This document shows positions 53,101-59,244 of a stretch of DNA of 64,000 nucleotides, in pieces (position 1 is the first letter of the stretch; each line of letters starts with the position of its first letter). The position numbers and the translations under genes were made by a program. Source of the DNA: Cryomorphaceae bacterium (GTDB lineage: Bacteria > Bacteroidota > Bacteroidia > Flavobacteriales_D > Sanyastnellaceae). The DNA is taken from assembly GCA_016124575.1 (NCBI GenBank), contig WGNM01000007.1:62001-126000 (forward strand), in the 5' to 3' direction. Under the pieces are notes generated by a model that saw nothing but the letters and a program-made list of their open reading frames with translations, was not told the DNA's origin and searched no databases.

Positions 53101-53439
53101 GCTGAATTACGCTGGCCAGTATTCAAGTATTTGCTGAACAAACCAATCAAATCTGACTTTGTAGAGAACTTCCAAATTGTTGGATTTTCGGATGTTGGTA
53201 GCGCATGGACAGGTCTTACACCATATTCCGACGACAACCGATTCAATCAAGTTGTTGTTGAACAAAACCCGATTACGGTTACTGTAAAAAGCAATCGCGA
53301 ACCGATTGTTACCAGCTATGGATTCGGTCTGCGCTCTCGCTTGTTGGGTTATTTTGTCCGCGCTGATTGGGCATGGGGCATCGACGATGGACAAATACAG
53401 CCGCGGGTGTTCCACCTATCATTGGCAATGGATTTTTAA
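50155..53439 (+). CDS. Large exported protein: degenerate gluzincin domain, TolB-like propeller, C-terminal beta barrel
   Basis: 1094 residues. Signal peptide (about 1-21). Residues about 30-270 resemble the peptidase MA/gluzincin fold (LQIVLYNKQSEF, IPKWYEDGLLSYVANPLD), but the HExxH motif expected before that block is replaced by ENLSRVIF, so it should be inactive. TolB/WD40-type propeller repeats follow (about 335-560: FKASPDGRYVAFATHEQGQ, LAYSADGRKMVFSG, PRFLSDGNSIIFSSNRPDD). From about 700 on, alternating residues with a final aromatic (HLSLAMDF) indicate a surface-antigen-like barrel. Probably an outer-membrane protein with the propeller in the periplasm; function unknown. Confidence 0.85.
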   Translation: MSKKFHVLTLLLMLISLNGLSQFYVGSNQEFGKNRVQYRDFFWQYYPADRFEVYYYQGGKDLAEYTVRSVQANLAQLEDRFDFQLTEKLQIVLYNKQSEFRQSNIGITGDDVYNIGGAARIVGSKLFLYFEGDYLQFENMLRENLSRVIFSQMMYGGDWKQVIKNNTLLSIPKWYEDGLLSYVANPLDPQIMARINDGVIHKKYRRFNRLEGEDARAGGHAMWKYIADVYGENVIPNILYMTRISKNIESGFLYVLGVSLSSLADEFQIYYEQQVNQYGSGKENPAFKPFLKDAALAEKVAQMSDPEQAKWKEENWKRRMGQLPIKAKRKYEYSQFKASPDGRYVAFATHEQGQYKVWLHDKTTRKTKRIAKKDHRLDRIQDNTYPMLTWHPTSKILTYVFEAKGRVFLANYNLEEKKNLERELFRIDKVVDLAYSADGRKMVFSGVKEGRSDLYLFPIVGNTPEQITFDIYDDLYPRFLSDGNSIIFSSNRPDDTLRTNVPNAPFDRNLDVYLLHLNSRKLESVTNTPDANEIFPFEYDAKHYTFVKETNDKRDRYIASIDSTIARIDTSVHYRYFTVSSQLTNFADTPLEYDFNPKTGKWSLIFYENGKAAYYEGDISTDRITRVGEGKKDKSQSSFSGGEYLYIESFEEPGEVDIDNYRFEDDKDEVAYEKETVTITNKPVTAAVDTTKKEFILPKPRNYRLNFATDYVVSQIDNTFNNRFYQPYTSPTSMFPGISGLIKIGISDLFEDYKVVGGFRLSGSLQNNDYGAYFEDLSGRIDRRYQFQRQATRRIVDQVSIIQVHTHSFEYQFKYPFHELLSMRASLIYRQDRSVFLSTDPTNLSRANRFNHNIGARLEYVFDNTLSKGLNLYNGTRYKFWGEYYVDPLNRQSDLSVVGMDIRHYQRIHRNMILALRMSASTSLGAKRLVYYLGGVDNWLFQRVNNDTPIATDQNYAFQTLAAPMRGFWVNTRNGNSFALLNAELRWPVFKYLLNKPIKSDFVENFQIVGFSDVGSAWTGLTPYSDDNRFNQVVVEQNPITVTVKSNREPIVTSYGFGLRSRLLGYFVRADWAWGIDDGQIQPRVFHLSLAMDF

Positions 53440-53507
53440 TGCTCCCACGTGCTTTTGTAATTGCTTCTTGCGATCAAAAGCATAAACTTGTAGTCTAAAG
53501 CAACACC

Positions 53508-53900
53508 ATGGAGACTTCTCAACTTATTATACTCATACTGATAGGCATCGTGGCAGGCATTATGAGTGGTTTTATCGGCATTGGTGGGGGCGTTATCATT
53601 GTCCCTGCACTCATCTACTTCCTCGGATTGACTCAGTTTCAAGCTCAAGGCACAAGCCTGGCCATCATGCTGCCTCCAGTGGGAATCATGGCTTTTTTGA
53701 ACTATTACAAAGCCGACAATGTAAACCTGAAATACGCAGCCGTAATAGCCATCACCTTTATTATTGGTGGGTATTTGGGTTCGAAAATCGCATTGCGGAT
53801 GTCGCCCATGCACGTGAGACTCGTATTTGGTGTTATCATGTTATACGTGTCAGGCCGGCTGATCTGGACTTCCATTCAAGGCATCATCAACAATGGTTAA
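53508..53900 (+). CDS. Half-size TSUP/TauE-SafE family membrane permease
   Basis: 130 residues, about half the family's usual 250. Four hydrophobic segments (about 6-25, 28-47, 50-68, 76-92 and a last at 105-122). It contains the family signature GIVAGIMSGFIGIGGGVIIVPAL near the N terminus (ends given: GIVAGIMSGF, GGGVIIVPAL), here once instead of twice. It may work as a homodimer. Family members export sulfite, sulfonates or other organic anions; substrate unknown. It overlaps the amidohydrolase gene by 8 bp. Confidence 0.85.
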   Translation: METSQLIILILIGIVAGIMSGFIGIGGGVIIVPALIYFLGLTQFQAQGTSLAIMLPPVGIMAFLNYYKADNVNLKYAAVIAITFIIGGYLGSKIALRMSPMHVRLVFGVIMLYVSGRLIWTSIQGIINNG

Positions 53901-55083
53901 AAAAGAAACTATCTCCGCCCTCGCGGCGCAATATCACGAGCGTGTTCGCGGCATCCGTCGGCATCTACATCAACACCCTGAACTGTCGTTTGAAGAACAC
54001 GAAACCGCTAAATATATCGCTGAGCAGCTAACTGCGTTGAACATACCGTTCACAACGGGCGTCGCGGGAACAGGTCTCACGGCTGAAATAACAGGTGAGC
54101 TTCCTAGTGATAAATTTATCGCCCTCCGGGCGGATATTGATGCCCTGCCCATCCATGAAAAAAACGATGTGCCGTATGCCTCTTCCAATCCAGGGGTGAT
54201 GCATGCCTGTGGACACGATGTCCACACCTCTTCAATGCTCGGCGCACTCGCTATTTTAAGAGATACAAAGTCTGAATGGGGTGGGAAAATACGCGTGTTG
54301 TTTCAACCTGGAGAAGAACTGTTGCCGGGTGGCGCTTCGTTGATGATCGCAGCCGGCGCACTCGATAATCCTCGTCCGGCAGGAATCATCGGGCAACACG
54401 TATTCCCTGAACTACCAGCCGGAAAGGTGGGCTTCAAGCCGGGCATGTACATGGCCTCTGCCGATGAGATATACATTACTGTGCATGGCAAAGGCGGACA
54501 TGCGGCATTGCCAACGCGGTTCACCGACCCTATTTTGGCAGCATCGCACATGGTAGTTGCTTTGCAACAGGTCGTGAGCAGAAAAGCTTCTCCAGAATTG
54601 CCTACCGTGCTTTCCTTTGGAAAAATGAATGCCAATGGCGCCAACAACGTAATTCCTGAAACAGTAACGCTTGAAGGCACCTTGCGCACCTTCGATGAGA
54701 CCTGGAGGTACGAAGCACATAAATGGATTGAGAAAATTGCTACCGATACATGTTCAGCCAGCGGATGCACGGTAGATGTAGACATTCGGGTTGGCTACCC
54801 CTTTTTGGTGAACGACGAAGAGATGACCGCACGAGCGAAGCAGTTTGCACAGGAGTATCTCGGTGCCGACAACGTTGTAGACCTCGGCCTGCGCATGACA
54901 GCCGAAGATTTTTCGTATTACTCGCAGATGATGCCTGGCTGTTTTTACCGATTGGGCACAGCAGGAAACGATGGAAGCCATACATCGGGGTTGCATACAC
55001 CAACCTTCGACATTGAAGAAACAGCCTTGGAGACCAGCATAGGATTGATGGCCTGGCTAGCGATAAACGAACTGCAGAGTTAG
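53893..55083 (+). CDS. M20D-family amidohydrolase (N-acyl-amino acid amidohydrolase type)
   Basis: 396 residues. Cytoplasmic zinc hydrolase that removes acyl groups from amino acids or related compounds. Motifs: RRHLHQHPELSFEEHETA near the N terminus, ALRADIDALPIHEKND (about 75), HACGHDVHTSSMLG (about 102), QPGEELLPGGASLMI (Glu pair, about 138), GQHVFPELPAGK, and the later GLRMTAEDFSYY with ligand Glu. Lid domain about 185-300. Length normal. It is the downstream partner of the TSUP permease, and its end overlaps the convergent recQ by 4 bp. Confidence 0.94.
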   Translation: MVKKETISALAAQYHERVRGIRRHLHQHPELSFEEHETAKYIAEQLTALNIPFTTGVAGTGLTAEITGELPSDKFIALRADIDALPIHEKNDVPYASSNPGVMHACGHDVHTSSMLGALAILRDTKSEWGGKIRVLFQPGEELLPGGASLMIAAGALDNPRPAGIIGQHVFPELPAGKVGFKPGMYMASADEIYITVHGKGGHAALPTRFTDPILAASHMVVALQQVVSRKASPELPTVLSFGKMNANGANNVIPETVTLEGTLRTFDETWRYEAHKWIEKIATDTCSASGCTVDVDIRVGYPFLVNDEEMTARAKQFAQEYLGADNVVDLGLRMTAEDFSYYSQMMPGCFYRLGTAGNDGSHTSGLHTPTFDIEETALETSIGLMAWLAINELQS

Positions 55084-57281
55084 TTTGCTACTTCACTCAT
55101 GAATTTGATGCGCATCAAACGCAGCTCATCTTCAGTGTAGTCGCCATCGAATTCTTTTACTGCTGATTCCAGTGAATCGGTTTCAGCTTCCATGAAATAT
55201 TCGAAGATATCGCCTTGTGAATCCTCATCCAACAGTTCATCGAGGTAGTAATCGATGTTTATTTTGGTTCCTGAAGCCACAATGGTTTCAATCTCTTCTA
55301 TCAACTCCCCTAGCTCTTTTCCGAGCGCTTTCGCGATGTCTTCAAGAGGCAGTTTCCGATCGATGTTTTGAATGATGTTCACCTTCGCTCCCGACTTGTT
55401 GACGATGGTTTTCACCGTCATGTCTTGCGCACGGTCAATATCATTCTCTTCTACATGCTTTTTAATCATGGCGATGAACGGTTGTCCGAACTTCATCGCT
55501 TTCCCTCTGCCGACTCCGCTTATCATCGTCAGCTCATCGATGCTGATAGGATAATGGGTTGCGATTTCTTCCAAAGAAGGATCCTGGAAAACAACATAAG
55601 GCGGCACCGATTTCTCTTTTGCTACCTTTTTGCGGAGATCGCGCAGCATGGCGAGCAAATCTTGATCGAGGGCTCCCGCTCCGTTTTGACGGTTGTTTGA
55701 AACAACAGTGTCTTTGTCATCAACATCACTGAAGTCGCGCTCTTGAATGAGCATGATCTCGTGCGGCGACTTCAAGAAAGCTAGTCCCTTTTCAGTCACA
55801 CGCAGCGTGCCGTACGATTCTATTTCTTTCTTCAAATATCCATTCACCACCGATTGGCGGGTAACGGCATGCCAGAACTTGTCGTCTTTTGCTGAACCAG
55901 CCTCCCAGTATGCCGACTCATTGCCACGGTAGGTTTGCACCTCCGAAGTCATTTTACCAGTCAACACGTTCACGATGTAGGCGCTTTTGTGTACCTCGCC
56001 ACCGTCGAGAACTGTTTTGAGCAAAACCTGAATGAATTTGCTTCCCTCATAGCGCTCACGCGGAAAACGACTGTTGTCGTCCATCTCTGCACCGGGGCCA
56101 TTTACCTCATCAAAGTCTTCACCGAAATAATGCAATATGAACTTCCTGCGCGACATAGACGTCTCAGCATAGGCAACGATTTCGTTTATCAACTGCATAC
56201 CAATCTCTTGCTCAGCGATGGGCTTGCCGTGTAAAAATTTCTCGAGCTTTTCGATGTCTTTGTAACTGTAAAAAGCAATGCACACCCCTTCACCGCCATC
56301 ACGTCCGGCTCTTCCCGTTTCTTGGTAATAGCTTTCGATGGATTTTGGCATGTCGTAGTGAATCACAAAACGGACATCTGGCTTGTCGATACCCATTCCG
56401 AAAGCGATGGTAGCCACAATGATGTCGACATCCTGCATCAAGAACTGGTCTTGCACGCGAGAACGCTGATTGCCATCCATACCCGCGTGGTATGGCAAAG
56501 CTTTCACACCGTTTACTTGCAGCGTTTGTGCTATCTCTTCAACCTTCTTTCGCGATAAACAGTAGATGATTCCGCTTTTACCTTCGTTTTGACGGACGTA
56601 TTGAATGATTTGCTTGACGGCTTCTTTTTTCGGACGTACTTCGTAGTATAGGTTCGCCCGATTGAACGACGACTTGTAGAGTCGAGCATCGGTCATCCCC
56701 AAGTTTTTCTGTATGTCTTGCTGAACCTTTGGCGTTGCTGTAGCAGTAAGTGCGATGATCGGCACATCGGATATTTGCTGTATGATGCTTTTCAGACGAC
56801 GGTATTCCGGACGGAAATCGTGACCCCATTCAGATATACAATGCGCTTCATCGATAGCTACGAAAGATATTTTTACCGAATGCAGAAAGTTGACATTCTC
56901 CTCTTTTGTGAGCGATTCAGGAGCAACGTATAGCAACTTCGTTTTACCCGCAGTTACATCGTCTTTCACACGCTGAATATCGCTTTTGTTAAGTGAAGAG
57001 TTCAAAAAATGAGCAACGCCCTCTTCTTCACTAAAACCCCGAATGGCATCAACCTGATTCTTCATCAATGCAATAAGAGGAGATACAACAATTGCTGTTC
57101 CCTCACTCATTAAAGCTGGCAGCTGATAGCACATCGACTTACCACCGCCGGTTGGCATAATAACGAATGTGTCTTGTCCTGCTAAGACCGATTTCACAAT
57201 CGCTTCTTGTTCTCCTTTGAATCCGTCAAAACCAAAGAACTTCTTTAAGGCCTCTTTCGGCTCAAGTTCTATTGCCGTCAT
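55080..57281 (-). CDS. recQ: ATP-dependent DNA helicase RecQ, lacking the zinc-site cysteines
   Basis: 733 residues. Superfamily 2 helicase, 3'-5' unwinding in recombination and repair. Seen: FGFDGFKGEQEAIV motif 0, Walker A MPTGGGKSMCYQLPA, DEAH box FVAIDEAHCISEWGHDFRPE, motifs IV-VI (IIYCLSRKKVEEIA, VATIAFGMGIDKPDVRFVIH, SYYQETGRAGRDGG). In the RecQ-C region TSMSRRKFILHYFGEDF the first cysteine is Ser, and the following three-Cys cluster is GPGAEMDDNS. The C terminus has an HRDC domain (about 530-605) and a helix-turn-helix region (about 615-733). The reverse gene is divergent from kdsD. Confidence 0.94.
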   Translation of the reverse strand: MTAIELEPKEALKKFFGFDGFKGEQEAIVKSVLAGQDTFVIMPTGGGKSMCYQLPALMSEGTAIVVSPLIALMKNQVDAIRGFSEEEGVAHFLNSSLNKSDIQRVKDDVTAGKTKLLYVAPESLTKEENVNFLHSVKISFVAIDEAHCISEWGHDFRPEYRRLKSIIQQISDVPIIALTATATPKVQQDIQKNLGMTDARLYKSSFNRANLYYEVRPKKEAVKQIIQYVRQNEGKSGIIYCLSRKKVEEIAQTLQVNGVKALPYHAGMDGNQRSRVQDQFLMQDVDIIVATIAFGMGIDKPDVRFVIHYDMPKSIESYYQETGRAGRDGGEGVCIAFYSYKDIEKLEKFLHGKPIAEQEIGMQLINEIVAYAETSMSRRKFILHYFGEDFDEVNGPGAEMDDNSRFPRERYEGSKFIQVLLKTVLDGGEVHKSAYIVNVLTGKMTSEVQTYRGNESAYWEAGSAKDDKFWHAVTRQSVVNGYLKKEIESYGTLRVTEKGLAFLKSPHEIMLIQERDFSDVDDKDTVVSNNRQNGAGALDQDLLAMLRDLRKKVAKEKSVPPYVVFQDPSLEEIATHYPISIDELTMISGVGRGKAMKFGQPFIAMIKKHVEENDIDRAQDMTVKTIVNKSGAKVNIIQNIDRKLPLEDIAKALGKELGELIEEIETIVASGTKINIDYYLDELLDEDSQGDIFEYFMEAETDSLESAVKEFDGDYTEDELRLMRIKFMSEVAN

Positions 57282-57291
57282 TTGAATTTCG

Positions 57292-57299
57292 TACTTTTG
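57292..57299 (+). promoter_or_regulatory. -7 box candidate upstream of kdsD
   Basis: TACTTTTG, exact TAnnTTTG match on the + strand, 70 bp upstream of the kdsD start. A second, weaker box CACTTTTG (57345-57352) lies 17 bp before the start and is part of the inverted repeat at 57322-57352. Confidence 0.4.
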
Positions 57300-57321
57300 T
57301 GTCCGTTAATATAACAATTTT

Positions 57322-57352
57322 CAAAGTGCAAATTGCATAAAATGCACTTTTG
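57322..57352. repeat. Inverted repeat between the divergent recQ and kdsD genes
   Basis: CAAAGTGCA (57322-57330) and TGCACTTTTG (57343-57352), separated by 12 bp containing a second TGCA-rich half. The outer edge of each arm looks like part of a -7 box pointing outward, so it may be a shared divergent operator or two mirrored promoters. Confidence 0.4.
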
Positions 57353-57369
57353 CGAAATCTCCTACAATC

Positions 57370-58335
57370 TTGCCAGACAAAACATCCATCATACAATCAG
57401 CGCAACGAACCATCCAGCTAGAAGCTGCAGCGGTAGCGCATCTGACAAACTACCTGAACGAAGATTTCACTAGGGTGGTAGAGCAAATACTCTCCTCAAA
57501 CGGAAGAGTGGTATTCACTGGTATAGGGAAGAGTGCAAATATCGCAAATAAACTCGTAGCAACCTTCAATTCTACAGGAACTCCTGCACTTTTTATGCAT
57601 GCGGCAGATGCCATTCATGGCGACTTGGGCATTGTACAGCATGACGACGTGGTGATTTGCATCTCAAAAAGCGGTAACTCGCCTGAAATCAAGGCATTGG
57701 CACCACTTGTAAAAAGCATGGGAAACACCTTGGTCGGCATGGTCGGAAATCTCGAATCTTTTTTGGCGCAACAAGCCGACTTGGTGATCAACACCACGGT
57801 AGAAAAAGAAGCTTGTCCGAACAACCTCGCACCTACAACCTCCACCACAGCGCAACTGGCAATGGGCGACGCCATCGCGATTTGTCTGATGGAAGCCCGT
57901 GGTTTTACTGCGCGCGATTTCGCAAAATATCACCCGGGAGGAGCACTTGGAAAGAAGCTGTACCTAACTTTGGGCGACCTGCTTCAACCCCTCGACCATC
58001 CGCGAGTGAGCGAAAAAACACCAATAAAAAATGTCATCATTGAAATTTCTGCAAAACGCCGCGGTGCTACTGCAGTGGTTGAAAACGATGAACTTGTAGG
58101 CGTGATAACCGATGGCGACATACGTCGGATGTTGGAAAACAACCTCGATTTGGGGACTACCGTGGCTTCCGACATCATGAACCCAAATCCGAAAACGCTC
58201 AGCGCCGATGAACTGGCCGTAGATGCATTCCACGTGATGGAAAGCAATAGCATAACACAAATTGTGGTTCTACGCGACGGACGCTACGCGGGAATCGTAC
58301 ATTTGCACGACATTTTGAGAGAAGGGATTTTTTAA
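57370..58335 (+). CDS. kdsD: D-arabinose 5-phosphate isomerase, KpsF/GutQ/KdsD family
   Basis: 321 residues. Converts ribulose 5-phosphate to arabinose 5-phosphate, the first step to KDO, needed for lipid A-core synthesis. The SIS domain (about 35-165) contains VFTGIGKSANIANKLVATF, STGTPALFMHAADAIHGDLG and ISKSGNSPEIKAL, and CPNNLAPTTSTTAQLAMGDA; two CBS domains follow (about 205-320). The start is TTG (LPDKTSIIQSAQRT); no ATG lies upstream in frame. tatC follows after 9 bp, so both belong to one transcription unit. Confidence 0.93.
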   Translation: MPDKTSIIQSAQRTIQLEAAAVAHLTNYLNEDFTRVVEQILSSNGRVVFTGIGKSANIANKLVATFNSTGTPALFMHAADAIHGDLGIVQHDDVVICISKSGNSPEIKALAPLVKSMGNTLVGMVGNLESFLAQQADLVINTTVEKEACPNNLAPTTSTTAQLAMGDAIAICLMEARGFTARDFAKYHPGGALGKKLYLTLGDLLQPLDHPRVSEKTPIKNVIIEISAKRRGATAVVENDELVGVITDGDIRRMLENNLDLGTTVASDIMNPNPKTLSADELAVDAFHVMESNSITQIVVLRDGRYAGIVHLHDILREGIF

Positions 58336-58344
58336 AACGATAGC

Positions 58345-59148
58345 ATGTCTGAAGAAAATGAAATGAGTTTCCTCGAGCACCTCGAGGAGTTAAGGTTCAT
58401 CTTGATGCGCTCTGTGATCGCCATTTCAGTGGTAGCAATAGTGATTTTCGTTTTCAAAGATTTCGTTTTCGAAACCATCATCTTCGGTCCGCGCAGCACC
58501 GATTTCGTTTCGTATCGTTTGTGGTGCGACCTATCGCATGCAATCGGATTGGGAGACCAATTGTGCATCAAGTCTATCGATTACGACATCATCAACACCA
58601 CCCTCATCGGGAAATTTACAGCCCACATTCTGGTATCCATCATCGGTGGTTTTATCGTCGCCTTTCCTTACGTGTTCTACCAATTCTGGTCGTTCATTAA
58701 GCCGGGCCTAAAACTCAATGAAGTAAAGGCAGTGCGCGGCATCAGCTTCTTCACAGCACTGCTGTTCTTCGCAGGTGTCTTTTTTGGCTACTACGTCATC
58801 GCCCCGCTTTCGCTGCAATTCCTCGGAAACTATAAATTGGCCGACGTGGAGTCGAAAATCACCATCATGTCGTACATGAAAACCGTGGCTTCGATTACCC
58901 TCGCTGCCGGACTCCTTTTCCAACTTCCAATAGTGATCTATTTCTTATCGAAAATCGGATTGGTGACACCAGCAGGACTGAAGGGCTACCGCAAACACGC
59001 GCTGGTAGCCATATTGGTGGTTTCAGCCATCATCACACCGCCCGATATCACCAGCCAAGTGCTCGTGGCATTGCCAGTACTCATGCTCTATGAATTGAGC
59101 ATCTTCATCAGCCGACGTGTGGAGAAAAATAGACTTGCTAAAGGTTAA
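58345..59148 (+). CDS. tatC: Sec-independent (Tat) translocase subunit TatC
   Basis: 267 residues. TatC is the core receptor of the twin-arginine pathway, which exports folded proteins. Signature: N-terminal EMSFLEHLEELRFILMRSV with the conserved Glu-Leu-Arg, then six hydrophobic helices (about 20-38, 75-95, 118-140, 170-195, 210-226, 230-250). PFVFYQFWSFIKPGL and VSAIITPPDITSQVLVALP are classical TatC blocks. No tatA/B gene is near. It follows kdsD with 9 bp. Confidence 0.95.
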   Translation: MSEENEMSFLEHLEELRFILMRSVIAISVVAIVIFVFKDFVFETIIFGPRSTDFVSYRLWCDLSHAIGLGDQLCIKSIDYDIINTTLIGKFTAHILVSIIGGFIVAFPYVFYQFWSFIKPGLKLNEVKAVRGISFFTALLFFAGVFFGYYVIAPLSLQFLGNYKLADVESKITIMSYMKTVASITLAAGLLFQLPIVIYFLSKIGLVTPAGLKGYRKHALVAILVVSAIITPPDITSQVLVALPVLMLYELSIFISRRVEKNRLAKG

Positions 59149-59209
59149 CAACATTTCAGCGTGGACAATACACCATTGCTACGTAGTGAACTTTCACCTC
59201 CAATATTCG

Positions 59210-59217
59210 TACATTCG
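59210..59217 (+). promoter_or_regulatory. Possible -7 box for the DUF5686 gene
   Basis: TACATTCG, one mismatch to TAnnTTTG, 27 bp before the GTG at 59245; a second TATTCG motif lies just upstream (59204-59209). Confidence 0.35.
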
Positions 59218-59244
59218 TAAACACCCGCAAGGTACCTCGAACAC

